33,215 nt of DNA from a virus: positions 1 to 33,215 of IMG/VR virus record IMGVR_UViG_3300023301_000055. The stretch is one strand, 5' to 3'. How positions within the stretch are numbered: position 1 is the stretch's first letter; every line of letters starts with the position of its first letter. Below the pieces are notes generated by a model. That model worked only from the letters and a program-made list of their open reading frames with translations, was not told the origin of the DNA and made no database searches. The position numbers and the translations under genes are program-made. Positions 5,161-14,349 of this stretch are shown here, one piece after another.

Positions 5161-7698
5161 ATGGCAAAAAAATCAAAAGCGGAAGTTGAATCAGAATACC
5201 AAGATGTACTGAAAGTAAGTCAATCTATGGTTGCAGGTATTAAAAGACTACTTGATGGCACAGAAAAGACACAATCCAAGATCTCTAAAGGACAACTTGC
5301 GCAAAATATAAAATTAAAATCCATTCTATCAAGTATAACAAAATACGAAGATATCAATGAGGCTATTTTAAAAGTAGATAAGGTTAAAGCGAATGTCTCT
5401 AATAGATATTGGGGTATGAATAAAAAACTTATATCATCTAAAAAAGAAGAATTAAGTGTCATAACTGATATTTTAAAACTTGAAAAAGACAGAGGTGCTG
5501 TAATTTCCCAAGTTGATACTATCGCCAGTGATTTGGGTAATAGCATGAATGGGATACTTGATGAGTTTTTGTCTAAAGTAGGTAGTGTTCCAGTACTGGG
5601 TGATATTTTTACTTCTATTCTAAACGGACCTGTTAACAAGTTAAAATCAGGATTAACCGAAATGTCCCAACAATTCACAGTTGGATTTACAAAATCATTT
5701 TCCCAGGCAGCATTAACGGGTGGTGGTACAATGAAAGCATTCGCAACAAGTACGAAGGCTGGTTTTGCATCAATGACCGCATCTGCTGCGACATTTTGGA
5801 CAGTAGCAATGGGACCAGTTGGGATAGCAATCGCAGCAATAGCGGCAGTTGTGGCAGTTTTAGCTATGGGTGTAATTAGAATGACTCAAATAGATGATGC
5901 CGTTCATCGTGTAGAGGGGAGCACTGGATTATTACATTCTCAATTACATGGCGTGGGTGATATGATTAGTACCGTTCATGCAAATACAGCAGGACTTGGG
6001 GCATCATTTGAAGATGTATCAAGTGCAGTTTCAGATTATAGTAATGCATTTGAGGGAACGCAGGCAATATCCAAAGAAGTATTAAATTCAATGGTAGTAT
6101 TGAATAAAAACTTCGGTGTAAGTACTGAAACTGCATCAAAATTAAATAGAGTTTTTCAAAACATTGGTGAACTTACTGCGGAACAATCACAGCATTTAAT
6201 AGGACAAACGGTTGAACTTGCAAAACAATCTAACGTCGCACCAGATAAGGTGATAGAGGATATCGCAACTAATTCAGGAATAGCATATACGTTCTTCAAG
6301 GGGAACGTAAAGGAATTAGCAAAAGCCGCAGTTGAAGCTAGAAGGTTGGGTACTAATATAGGAGATTTGGCAAAAACAGCTGAAACTCTATTAGATTTTG
6401 AAGGTAGTATCACCGATGAATTAGAGGCTGGTGCGATGATGGGAACTAATTTCAATTTCCAACAAGCACGGACTCTTGCATATAGTGGTAATTTACTTGA
6501 TATGCAAAAATCAATTTTAGATGAAATCCAAGCTAAAACCGATATAACCAAATTAGATATATTCCAACAAAAAGCATTAGCAAAAGCTAGTGGAATGGAA
6601 TTTGAAGATTTGAATAAGCAAATTGAAGTTAGAAAACGTTTTGGTTCACTTGGTAAGGAAAATCTAGCAACAGCATTGGCATTATTCGATGCAGGTGAAG
6701 ATATATCTAAAATATCTAAACACGATTTAGAGATTCAGACAGCTCAAAATAGATTGGACCAAGATAGACAGACTAGAATGGAAACTATGATGAATTCATT
6801 AAAAAGTGTAGGTTCTACTCTTATGGATGCATTTATGCCACTTGGAGAGTTACTTATCAATGTTCTTATTCCAGTTATCAAAACGGTGATGGCGATTTTT
6901 ACACCACTTATTACACAAATTGGTAATTCATTTAAACGATTATTAGAACCATTTGATGATTTATTTGGTGGAAAATCTACAATGATATTTATGACCGCTT
7001 TAAAATTGATAGCAGCATATTTTATAGGACCTCTTTTATGGGGAATTCACATGGTGTTGGATATTATAGATGGGATTGTAACTTCCGTAGTTGGTATATT
7101 TAATGTATTTAAAGGCATTGGTCAGGTCATACAGGGAATTGCCACAGGTGATATGAAATTATTAAATACGGGATTTGAAAATATATTTGGAGGCATTACT
7201 TCATTCTTTGACGGGCTATTGGAGATTTTGATATCACCATTTACCGCATTAATTGAAACGGTCCGTGATATATTTGGTGATGTGTTCATTTGGATTGGAA
7301 ATCAATTTAAAGATATTGTTCCTGACTGGATAATGAATTGGTTAGCTGGTGGGGGTAGTATAACCCAGACAGTAAAAAATGAAATGTCCCCAGGTGGAGC
7401 AGGTAAATCAACGGCAGGTAGTATTCATGATGGTATTGTTCAGAATGGTAAAATTATATCAACTAATCCTAAAGATACTTTAATAGCAACACAAACACCT
7501 GAAACACTATTGAATGGTACAGCCCCTGTGAACAATTATGCAGTTGATAATAGTGAACTTATATCAAAAATGGATGAAATGATAGCAGCAATACGTGGTG
7601 GCAAAGATGTCTTTTTAGATAAAGAAAAAGTTACCAATTCAATAATGAAACAAAGAGAAAAATCAAATGGTAATATATTTGGATTAGGAGTGGCGTAA
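5161..7698 (+). CDS. tail tape measure protein (gp29-like role)
   Basis: The 845-aa protein has the usual tape-measure make-up: a charged helical N-terminus (residues 1-130), then long helices with hydrophobic segments at about 205-240 (a run of A/I/V with G-P-V-G-I-A-I), 555-590 and 605-655. It ends in a Gly/Ser/Asn-rich region and a short helical tail. Length sets tail length; at about 1.5 angstrom per residue this predicts a tail of roughly 125 nm, longer than that of T4 (gp29, 590 aa). It follows the gp26-like chaperone pair and a small gene, and precedes the tube-cap-like gene, matching the order in myoviruses. Sequence similarity to gp29 itself is not evident, so the call rests on length, composition and position. 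Confidence 0.88.
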   Translation: MAKKSKAEVESEYQDVLKVSQSMVAGIKRLLDGTEKTQSKISKGQLAQNIKLKSILSSITKYEDINEAILKVDKVKANVSNRYWGMNKKLISSKKEELSVITDILKLEKDRGAVISQVDTIASDLGNSMNGILDEFLSKVGSVPVLGDIFTSILNGPVNKLKSGLTEMSQQFTVGFTKSFSQAALTGGGTMKAFATSTKAGFASMTASAATFWTVAMGPVGIAIAAIAAVVAVLAMGVIRMTQIDDAVHRVEGSTGLLHSQLHGVGDMISTVHANTAGLGASFEDVSSAVSDYSNAFEGTQAISKEVLNSMVVLNKNFGVSTETASKLNRVFQNIGELTAEQSQHLIGQTVELAKQSNVAPDKVIEDIATNSGIAYTFFKGNVKELAKAAVEARRLGTNIGDLAKTAETLLDFEGSITDELEAGAMMGTNFNFQQARTLAYSGNLLDMQKSILDEIQAKTDITKLDIFQQKALAKASGMEFEDLNKQIEVRKRFGSLGKENLATALALFDAGEDISKISKHDLEIQTAQNRLDQDRQTRMETMMNSLKSVGSTLMDAFMPLGELLINVLIPVIKTVMAIFTPLITQIGNSFKRLLEPFDDLFGGKSTMIFMTALKLIAAYFIGPLLWGIHMVLDIIDGIVTSVVGIFNVFKGIGQVIQGIATGDMKLLNTGFENIFGGITSFFDGLLEILISPFTALIETVRDIFGDVFIWIGNQFKDIVPDWIMNWLAGGGSITQTVKNEMSPGGAGKSTAGSIHDGIVQNGKIISTNPKDTLIATQTPETLLNGTAPVNNYAVDNSELISKMDEMIAAIRGGKDVFLDKEKVTNSIMKQREKSNGNIFGLGVA

Positions 7699-7700
7699 TT

Positions 7701-9251
7701 ATGGCAAGAACATTAAGAGATTTATTCACAAAATCAGAGTTTGATACTTCGGTTAAACAGGAAACAGAAACCTTTTTAGAAGAAGAAACAACTGGAATCC
7801 GTATCAAAAGTTTGGTGGATATAAACAATCCATTGATTTATGGTAACGAGGCAACTCGTATTGCATTACGGACTACACCAACACTTGATAGTATGAAATC
7901 TGCTACAGGTGGGGAACTTAGCTCAGGTGGCTTAATAGATAAAGGTTTAAATAAATTAACAGGTGGTAAAGTTGTATCATTATCAGGTATACGAGACACG
8001 GTAAATACTACATTAGGTATTCCAGTTCCATTGATTCCAACACGAGTTGCTGCAAAAATGGAAGAGGGTTTAACGGCTCAACAAGTACTGGATTTAAAAA
8101 ACGGTACTGAACTTGGTAAAATACTAAAAGAATCCGGTGGAAAACCAAAAACCATAATAACACAAGGTATCGGTGGTGGTCTTAACTTCGCCAAAGATGT
8201 ATTAAGAGATACACTTTTTGGTAAAAAAATCGCCCTTGGTGAAGCAGATGGCAACCTTAATGGATTTAATGGGCATATATACAATTCCGAAAATACATAC
8301 GAAGATGAGGCACGTAATATGGGTATCACCGATCCCATAGAAACAAAAGAAGATTTTAATGCATTTACTCATGTTAGACATAATCATGTAAAGCAGATTG
8401 ATTTGTCTGATTTTTCACCAATATATGGAGTTGACAGAAAGAGTAATTTATGGAATTCCAAGTTGGGTACATCTATTAGAGATAAACAATCTCCAGATGC
8501 GGCAGCAGGGGAGGAACTTTCAAAATACTCACCAGTTGATAAATACACAGGCGAATTTGGTGATATTGAAAAACATGATAGTAAAGCAATAGACAGTTTA
8601 ACATACGGAATCGGTTATAAAGATCCAGAAACCGGTGAGTTTTCAGATTCATTAAACTTAACAGATGCTATAATCCCAAACGCTGATACTGAAAAATACG
8701 AAGGTATGGATTTAGTTCCTTTTTGGATTGGATTTGTTGGTAGTAGTGGTAAAACTCACTTTAGAACATTGTTGACTGGAATTTCAGAAACGGTTACGCC
8801 ATCTTGGAATGAGTCTAACTTCTTTGGTAATCCATTTTCATTCCGCACATATAGCACAATTGCCCGTTTAGTTGTATTTTCATTACAAATATATTGTATG
8901 AGTAAAGCTGAATTGGATAAAAATTGGGCACGAGTAGAGCAATTAACACAATATTCCTATCCGAGATTTGAAACGGTAAATGGAACAGAAATTGTAAAAC
9001 CACCAATAATTGAATTTAGAATTGGTGATGTGTATGTTAATAAAGTTGGTATTATAGATAGTTTAAGTTACACCTTTCCAGATAACGGAACTTGGGAATT
9101 GGAAAAGGGAAGTATAAAGCCAAAATTCATTGATATAAGTCTATCTATTACATTCATTGAACAGCCAGATGTATTAACAAATGGATTATATGGAGTTCGT
9201 AAAAAACCAGAATCAACATATTCAGGAGATTCAAAAACTCAACCAGCATAA
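7701..9251 (+). CDS. baseplate tail-tube cap/initiator-like protein (gp48/gp54 role)
   Basis: The 516-aa product begins 2 nt after the tape-measure stop. Residues 1-330 are polar with a Gly-rich middle. Residues 335-500 form a beta-rich domain with P-F-W-I-G-F-V-G-S-S-G-K-T-H-F-R, T-P-S-W-N-E-S, S-F-R-T-Y-S-T-I-A-R and the paired strands I-E-F-R-I-G-D-V-Y-V-N and P-K-F-I-D-I-S-L-S-I-T-F. That domain is like the tube-related domain of proteins that sit on the baseplate and start tube assembly. Position right after the tape measure agrees with T4 genes 48 and 54. I cannot separate the gp48 from the gp54 role, and only one such gene is present here. Confidence 0.65.
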   Translation: MARTLRDLFTKSEFDTSVKQETETFLEEETTGIRIKSLVDINNPLIYGNEATRIALRTTPTLDSMKSATGGELSSGGLIDKGLNKLTGGKVVSLSGIRDTVNTTLGIPVPLIPTRVAAKMEEGLTAQQVLDLKNGTELGKILKESGGKPKTIITQGIGGGLNFAKDVLRDTLFGKKIALGEADGNLNGFNGHIYNSENTYEDEARNMGITDPIETKEDFNAFTHVRHNHVKQIDLSDFSPIYGVDRKSNLWNSKLGTSIRDKQSPDAAAGEELSKYSPVDKYTGEFGDIEKHDSKAIDSLTYGIGYKDPETGEFSDSLNLTDAIIPNADTEKYEGMDLVPFWIGFVGSSGKTHFRTLLTGISETVTPSWNESNFFGNPFSFRTYSTIARLVVFSLQIYCMSKAELDKNWARVEQLTQYSYPRFETVNGTEIVKPPIIEFRIGDVYVNKVGIIDSLSYTFPDNGTWELEKGSIKPKFIDISLSITFIEQPDVLTNGLYGVRKKPESTYSGDSKTQPA

Positions 9252-9264
9252 AACAACATAAATT

Positions 9265-9555
9265 ATGGCAAGTAGATACGATAATAATAGTATTAAAAAA
9301 TTAGATAATGGGAGACATGTATATAAATCAAAAATATATCCGAATATACCGTTAAAAAATGATGATGAGTATGTTGTAACCCAAACCGGTGATAGGTTAG
9401 ATGCACTTGCATATCAATTTTATGGAGATCAATCATTATGGTGGATAATCGCATCTGCTAATAATATACATGATGCCGTATTCGCATTGGATGATGGTAC
9501 AATTTTAAGAATGCCCAAAGATTCTGCCAATATATTAAATAATTTTAAATTATAA
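9265..9555 (+). CDS. LysM-domain baseplate protein (gp53/gpX-like)
   Basis: The 96-aa protein is almost entirely one LysM-like module: Y-V-V-T-Q-T-G-D-R-L-D-A-L-A-Y-Q-F-Y-G-D, then S-L-W-W-I-I-A-S-A-N-N-I, then a D-D-G-T-I-L-R-M-P segment. This arrangement (T-x-x-G-D-x-x-x-x-L-A-x-x-x-Y-G-D then L-W-W-I-I-A) is characteristic of small baseplate proteins such as T4 gp53 and P2 gpX, where the module binds other baseplate proteins, not peptidoglycan. It sits between the tube-cap-like and hub-like genes with short spacers. The domain call is firm; which T4 protein it replaces is inferred. Confidence 0.85.
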   Translation: MASRYDNNSIKKLDNGRHVYKSKIYPNIPLKNDDEYVVTQTGDRLDALAYQFYGDQSLWWIIASANNIHDAVFALDDGTILRMPKDSANILNNFKL

Positions 9556-9559
9556 ATGT

Positions 9560-11983
9560 ATGCAATTATATACATCACTTGGAGTAATAGATACTGAAAT
9601 TGAAAAAACTATACGCTCACGAACAGGTACAAATAATGTAAATGTTAGTAATTTAATTCCTTGGATTCGAGTAGCGTCTGCCGTAAAAGACGGAATGGTA
9701 TTGGAAAGTACAAATTCATCCAACACATTTAAAACGGAATATGGACAAAGTGGAGAATCTGGAAAAATCGGTAGAAATTTCAAAGGTGTTGAAGTTTACG
9801 CACCAGGAACAGATAGGAGTTTTAGACCATCACCGGTTATTGAGTCATTGTCCGTAGAAAATGGTAATCAGGGATTATCCAGAAAATCTAAATTTCAAAT
9901 AACCTGTTTCACATTAGCACAAGCCGATGAACTTGCTAAATATTTCTACGAACCTGGATATACTGTATTGGTTGAATGGGGTTGGAATATAAGGGATTCT
10001 GTAGAACATCGTGCAAATCTAAAAGATGGAGGTGCCCAGGCAATAGCAGATTATAATAAATATAAACATATTTTTGAAAAAAGAAATCTATCAAAGGGAA
10101 CGTATGATGGATTTATGGGATATATTACTGGCGGCGGATTTTCTAACGGTGATAATGATACATATGTGATGGATGTTGAATTAACTACCATTGGCGAAAT
10201 TCCATTATATTTACAGATTCAAAAGGCAGGTAATTTTACCAATCCAGAGGAACATAAAGAGGAATCCAAAACCGGCTTGATTTACGATTTAGATGCCATT
10301 TCTGCTGAAAGTGATATCGGTAAATCGTTATTTATGCAAATGGTGAATAAGTTACCACCAGAAAAGCAAACCGAATCGGTGAAGCGTTTACTAACAGATA
10401 CCGTTGGTGATGTAAATGGTAACCCCTGGACTGAACAATACAACTATGTTAATATGGATTCACTTGTTCCAGAAATATTATCTAAAAAAATAGAGGATGG
10501 TGCATTACCTATCAAAGAACAAAATGTAAAGATCCCAAAAGGATTGGAAATTATATCAACATCAGGATATATTAGGGCAGAACTTGCATTTAAAATTTTA
10601 AATTCATATATTGTGGATTTGGAGCCAGATAAAAATAATACAAAGGGTCAATATAGTTTTATAATAAATACAAATGATACACTATTAAGAGCACATCCAT
10701 ATATGTTCTCAACTGATGGTTCAAAGGTATTTATACCAAATACAAAGCACCCGTCATTTAACATAGACCGAGTAATTAAGACTACTCAACAAACACCTGC
10801 TGAATTCGTAGGGAAATCTGATGGGGTTTCCTTTAAAATTATTGACCAGTGTCCATGGCCAAAATCAGATAAACCTAAATACGCATTTCCATCCACAATT
10901 CCAATTGGACCTGGAACAGGAGACATTAAAATAAGAACATATCCTGAACTTGGTACTGCACCAAAACAAGCAGATGCCGAAACCTTTGGATATTTAAGAA
11001 ATTTATATATTAATTTTGATTGGTTTCTTGATATTATAACAAGGCCAAATTATGTAGCTAAAGATATTTACTATGATTTATTAAATGGAATCTCAATGGC
11101 AGTTAACTCACATTGGGAGTTTGAATTATTGGAACAAAGTACAGATGATGAAAACAGAACAATTCATATGGGTGTGGTTGATACTACATTTATGGGTAAG
11201 GTTAATATACAATCAAAAGATGGGGAAACTTCAATAGGTGGTAATTTTAAAATACCCTTGTTTAGTACTAAAGGAACTAATACTCCATTTATAACGAGTA
11301 ATTTGGATATGAATATACCTGCGGTTATGCGTAATTCAATTTTAGGAAAACGGAGCGTGGCGGGACTTTCATTTGAACATCAAACAGATGGTGTCACATT
11401 AGAAGATAAAAGTTACCAACGATTTTTTAGTAACGAACCAGATCCAGTAATGGTAATTCTTAATACTATTAAACCCAATACCGGAGAAACCACCGGCGTT
11501 TACGGTCCGTGGTACACCAACATAAAAGCGTCACCCAATCCCGCAAATACCCAAACCACATCAACAGATGAAATACGAGAACAAAACTTAACATTATTTT
11601 TAAAATTGGCTACAATTGTACCAACAATACAAGATAGACGGAAAGCCAATTTAGAAGATATTGATGTATCAAGTGTGTTAATGGTAGTTGCGTGGAAAGA
11701 TACTGCATTTTTAAAATATGTGGAACAATACGCAAAGAAATTAGCAAAAACAGAAACCAGTAAATCCGAGGGAACACGTACAGTAACAAACCCAGCAATA
11801 TTGGGTATTGAATTTTCATTTGATATATTAGGAGTATCCGGTTTAAAAGTAGGTGATTTATTCCAAATACAGGATATTCCAGGTCAATTTAAAAATGGGA
11901 TATTTCAAATATTCACCACATCACATTCATTGTCATCAGGTATGTGGCTGACATCAGTAACCGCTAGAATGAGAAATATGTAA
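9560..11983 (+). CDS. large baseplate hub-like structural protein
   Basis: This 807-aa protein starts 4 nt after the preceding stop. The N-terminal 150 residues contain P-S-P-V-I-E-S-L-S-V-E-N, S-R-K-S-K-F-Q-I-T-C-F-T-L and Y-F-Y-E-P-G-Y-T-V-L-V-E-W-G-W. From memory this region is typical of large baseplate proteins in marine and jumbo myoviruses. The last 60 residues (V-G-D-L-F-Q-I-Q-D-I-P-G-Q-F and a final G-M-W-L-T-S-V-T-A-R-M-R) resemble the end of hub proteins of the gp27/gpD type, where an H-x-L-S-x-G-M-W motif closes the domain. The protein is about twice the length of T4 gp27 (391 aa), so extra domains are present. Hub identity is inferred from the ends and from position. Confidence 0.65.
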   Translation: MQLYTSLGVIDTEIEKTIRSRTGTNNVNVSNLIPWIRVASAVKDGMVLESTNSSNTFKTEYGQSGESGKIGRNFKGVEVYAPGTDRSFRPSPVIESLSVENGNQGLSRKSKFQITCFTLAQADELAKYFYEPGYTVLVEWGWNIRDSVEHRANLKDGGAQAIADYNKYKHIFEKRNLSKGTYDGFMGYITGGGFSNGDNDTYVMDVELTTIGEIPLYLQIQKAGNFTNPEEHKEESKTGLIYDLDAISAESDIGKSLFMQMVNKLPPEKQTESVKRLLTDTVGDVNGNPWTEQYNYVNMDSLVPEILSKKIEDGALPIKEQNVKIPKGLEIISTSGYIRAELAFKILNSYIVDLEPDKNNTKGQYSFIINTNDTLLRAHPYMFSTDGSKVFIPNTKHPSFNIDRVIKTTQQTPAEFVGKSDGVSFKIIDQCPWPKSDKPKYAFPSTIPIGPGTGDIKIRTYPELGTAPKQADAETFGYLRNLYINFDWFLDIITRPNYVAKDIYYDLLNGISMAVNSHWEFELLEQSTDDENRTIHMGVVDTTFMGKVNIQSKDGETSIGGNFKIPLFSTKGTNTPFITSNLDMNIPAVMRNSILGKRSVAGLSFEHQTDGVTLEDKSYQRFFSNEPDPVMVILNTIKPNTGETTGVYGPWYTNIKASPNPANTQTTSTDEIREQNLTLFLKLATIVPTIQDRRKANLEDIDVSSVLMVVAWKDTAFLKYVEQYAKKLAKTETSKSEGTRTVTNPAILGIEFSFDILGVSGLKVGDLFQIQDIPGQFKNGIFQIFTTSHSLSSGMWLTSVTARMRNM

Positions 11984-11987
11984 TATT

Positions 11988-12380
11988 ATGACAGATTCAA
12001 AACAACGATATAACGAACTTACCAATTTCAATTCTAAAAACTTGAATATAGCACCACGTATAGTTATTCCAAAATTAAAAGAAACTGATTACAATCGTGG
12101 GTATATCGTTAGATATTTTGCTCAAAAGGCAAATGATATATCCAATCCCATATCCGAAATATCGGAATCCGAGCAAAATAAATTAAAAGGTTCGGCTATG
12201 TATGCTACTACCAATTTACGGTGGAGGATATCAGGTCCTAAAGATCCAGTATATGACACCAACGGTAAAATAAAGGATAGGGGAGTTAGGGAATCTAACA
12301 AAATTTCCATAAAATTGGCATCGGATATGATACCCAATTTAAAATTTTATTTACCAAATTTAACACAATTTAATCGTTAA
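11988..12380 (+). CDS. conserved phage structural-module protein, unknown function
   Basis: The 130-aa protein begins 4 nt after the hub-like gene. It has a conserved-looking core R-G-Y-I-V-R-Y-F-A-Q-K-A-N-D, I-S-E-I, L-R-W-R-I-S-G-P and a C-terminal R-E-S-N-K-I-S-I-K-L-A-S, ending in L-P-N-L-T-Q-F. From memory, similar small proteins with Y-x-x-R-Y-F-x-Q-K-x-N-D occur in baseplate clusters of T4-like phages of marine bacteria. It is the last gene of the tail operon: the next gene has its own host-type promoter. A virion role is inferred from operon membership. Confidence 0.7.
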   Translation: MTDSKQRYNELTNFNSKNLNIAPRIVIPKLKETDYNRGYIVRYFAQKANDISNPISEISESEQNKLKGSAMYATTNLRWRISGPKDPVYDTNGKIKDRGVRESNKISIKLASDMIPNLKFYLPNLTQFNR

Positions 12381-12383
12381 TAC

Positions 12384-12414
12384 TTGTTTAGTTCAATTTC
12401 ATTACGTACATTTA
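12384..12414 (+). promoter_or_regulatory. Bacteroidota-type promoter (TTG-N20-TACATTTA)
   Basis: TTG at 12384-12386 is followed by exactly 20 nt and CG-TACATTTA (TACATTTA at 12407-12414). The 17-bp string CGTACATTTACTATGTA (12405-12421) recurs at 13302-13318 upstream of another gene. Confidence 0.7.
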
Positions 12415-12457
12415 CTATGTAATAAAAAGGGAGTTAAATACTTAAAACGATTAAATT

Positions 12458-12943
12458 ATGAAAAAGTTATTCAAAACACATTTCAACAACGGATTAGTTC
12501 ATTATGGTATTGGTGTAGTTTCCACACCAGATTCTTACTTGAAAGGACATATTCAATTGGCTAAATTCCATTTAAATAATCCACACATTCATACAATTAC
12601 TTCATTTGAAAAATTGATTTTAAACGAATTACCAGTAGTGAGTTTGGTATTTGAAGGTTTGGATGAGGAAGTTAGATTAAAAAGGGATGTGTTGATTGAT
12701 GATGATAACTGTATGAATTCCAAAAAATCAATTGATGTTAGTGGTGAGAGAGTAAAAATTACACCAACCTTAATAAGTAAAACTTTCAGTAAATTATTGA
12801 AATCCGCAAGTGGAAATATCGTTAATTACATTGAGAAAGAATATGGTCTAAAAAATGGATTTAAGGATGGTATGAGGTATTCAAATCAACATCCCATTAA
12901 CAATTCTTATGTTGAATATGTTGGGGTTTTAGAGAGAGTTTAA
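12458..12943 (+). CDS. unknown protein
   Basis: The 161-aa soluble protein is of unrecognised family. It has a basic N-terminus (M-K-K-L-F-K-T-H-F), a mixed alpha/beta middle, an acidic D-D-D-N patch near residue 85 and a C-terminal P-I-N-N-S-Y-V-E-Y-V-G strand. It is a single-gene unit with a host-type promoter about 44 bp upstream and a terminator downstream, so it is probably expressed earlier than the tail genes on its left. No signal peptide or membrane segment is visible. Confidence 0.75.
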   Translation: MKKLFKTHFNNGLVHYGIGVVSTPDSYLKGHIQLAKFHLNNPHIHTITSFEKLILNELPVVSLVFEGLDEEVRLKRDVLIDDDNCMNSKKSIDVSGERVKITPTLISKTFSKLLKSASGNIVNYIEKEYGLKNGFKDGMRYSNQHPINNSYVEYVGVLERV

Positions 12944-12984
12944 AAAAAACCTCCCCAAATCAGTAAAACTTATTTAATACATCT

Positions 12985-13023
12985 AAAAAGGTGGGGACTC
13001 ATTAGGATTTCCCACTTTTTTTT
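12985..13023 (+). terminator. intrinsic terminator
   Basis: GTGGG (12991-12995) pairs with CCCAC (13011-13015), extended by A-T and G-T pairs on both ends. It is preceded by an A run and followed by eight T. Confidence 0.7.
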
Positions 13024-13037
13024 GGTATATTAACTAT

Positions 13038-13259
13038 ATGAAAAAATTAGAAGAACCCACCGACATTTTTGATAATACTTTATTTGACCCACACAATACT
13101 GTAAATGGTATGTCATACGATGAATTTGCAGAATGGGTAGGTGAGGCAACTATATCTGAAATAGAAGAAAGTATATTATTATTCGCAAACGCACAGATGT
13201 ATCAGCATGTGGATATTATGAAGATATGCGCAAACGGAAAACGATTAGAGGAAGAATGA
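13038..13259 (+). CDS. unknown small acidic protein
   Basis: The 73-aa acidic protein has Y-D-E-F-A-E-W-V-G-E-A-T near the middle and a helical C-terminus ending in R-L-E-E-E. No family is recognised. The ATG is only about 15 nt after the terminator T run, in a TATATTAACTATATG context, so the leader is very short. The next gene has its own promoter. Confidence 0.65.
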   Translation: MKKLEEPTDIFDNTLFDPHNTVNGMSYDEFAEWVGEATISEIEESILLFANAQMYQHVDIMKICANGKRLEEE

Positions 13260-13279
13260 AAAAAATAAATCCAACGATA

Positions 13280-13311
13280 TTTGTATAATCAAAATTTATT
13301 CCGTACATTTA
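13280..13311 (+). promoter_or_regulatory. Bacteroidota-type promoter (TTTG-N20-TACATTTA)
   Basis: TTTG at 13280-13283 is followed by exactly 20 nt and CG-TACATTTA (13304-13311). It shares a 17-bp identical -7 region with the promoter at 12384. Confidence 0.75.
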
Positions 13312-13354
13312 CTATGTAGTGAGAGAGAGAGAGTTAAACCTTAAAATATAAATT

Positions 13355-13699
13355 ATGACTTTAATTGAAGCGGGGTTATCGGATAAATTAGCACATTGTT
13401 TAAATGAAAATAAATTTTATACTACAACGGATGTGGTAGACCTTTATAGAAAATACGGGATTGATTGTTTTTGGAAACTTCGATTATTCGGAAAGGGGAA
13501 GATGGATGAGCTTAAATTAAAAATTAACAAGTTGGATATTCTTGTACCCCGCAATCCAACCGTCAGTAAATTGATACTTGATTCGGAATTAAAGAGAATT
13601 GGTAGAGCAATCCATACTATACTGTTTTTTGATGATGTTATTGATTATGGAAAATTAATTGAATTAAATAAAGAATTAGAATTATTGTTATCGAAATAG
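13355..13699 (+). CDS. small protein with an alpha-CTD-like helix-hairpin-helix domain
   Basis: The first 60 residues of this 114-aa protein read L-S-D-K-L-A-H-C-L-N-E-N-K-F-Y-T-T-T-D-V-V-D-L, then a loop and L-F-G-K-G-K-M-D-E-L-K. This is the pattern of the RNA polymerase alpha C-terminal domain and related HhH folds: L-S-x-R-A-x-N-x-L, T-V-x-D-L, then a turn G-K-K-S-L-x-E-I. The C-terminal 50 residues are helical and acidic. A DNA-binding or polymerase-modifying role would fit a phage, but is inference. It has a strong host-type promoter, so it is expected early or middle. Confidence 0.6.
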   Translation: MTLIEAGLSDKLAHCLNENKFYTTTDVVDLYRKYGIDCFWKLRLFGKGKMDELKLKINKLDILVPRNPTVSKLILDSELKRIGRAIHTILFFDDVIDYGKLIELNKELELLLSK

Positions 13700-13736
13700 T
13701 TGTGATTTTAATTTAATAAATTAAAACTTAAAACGA

Positions 13737-13768
13737 TTAGGTTAATCTAATTAAATTTCGTATATTTG
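13737..13768 (+). promoter_or_regulatory. Bacteroidota-type promoter (TTAG-N20-TATATTTG)
   Basis: TTAG at 13737-13740 is followed by exactly 20 nt and CG-TATATTTG (13761-13768). The -7 element is a perfect TAnnTTTG; the -33 element has one mismatch. Confidence 0.75.
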
Positions 13769-13793
13769 TAAAAATATAAAACAATCAAAAAAT

Positions 13794-14345
13794 ATGACGT
13801 GTATAGTAGGTATGATTTCCAATAATAGTGTCACATTGGGTGCTGATTCGGCTGGTGTTAGTGGTTTGGATGTGGTTATAAGAAAAGACCCAAAGATATT
13901 TAAAGTTGGTGAATTTGTAATCGGGTGTACATCAAGTTTTAGAATGTTGCAACTTTTACGATTTTCCCTTAAACTTCCAGATATAGGATCAAAAGATGTA
14001 TATGAATACATGTGTACTGATTTTATAAATTCTGTCCGAAAAACATTTAAAAAGGGCGGATACTTACAAACGGTAACAAAGGGTGATGAGCGTGGCGGTA
14101 CATTCTTGGTAGGTGTACGTGGTAGATTATTTAAAATATGTGAAGATTTCCAGGTGGGAGAATCTGTGGATGAATTTGAAGCAATTGGTAGTGGTGAAGA
14201 TTATGCAAAGGGATCATTATATGATACTTGTCCAAGTAGAAATTCATCAACTTTCTTGACAAAAGATCGAATTATTAGAGCACTTGAAGCAGCCGAAAAA
14301 TTTAACGCGGGTGTGGTTGCACCCTTCGTATTAGAAACAATTTAA
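13794..14345 (+). CDS. proteasome beta/HslV-like Ntn-hydrolase
   Basis: The 183-aa protein has the hallmarks of the self-compartmentalising peptidase subunit fold. After removal of the initiator Met, Thr is residue 1 (M-T-C-I-V-G). Asp17 follows in the motif L-G-A-D-S-A-G and Lys33 in K-D-P-K-I-F-K-V, exactly the Thr1/Asp17/Lys33 spacing of proteasome beta subunits and HslV. A later A-I-G-S-G-E-D-Y-A-K-G-S-L matches the conserved glycine-serine loop and helix, and A-L-E-A-A-E-K-F-N-A-G-V-V-A-P-F matches the final helix-strand. Length fits HslV (about 175 aa) with no propeptide. No HslU-like ATPase is present in the window. It has its own host-type promoter and is followed closely by two small genes and the polymerase gene. 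Substrate is unknown. Confidence 0.85.
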   Translation: MTCIVGMISNNSVTLGADSAGVSGLDVVIRKDPKIFKVGEFVIGCTSSFRMLQLLRFSLKLPDIGSKDVYEYMCTDFINSVRKTFKKGGYLQTVTKGDERGGTFLVGVRGRLFKICEDFQVGESVDEFEAIGSGEDYAKGSLYDTCPSRNSSTFLTKDRIIRALEAAEKFNAGVVAPFVLETI

Positions 14346-14349
14346 AATA

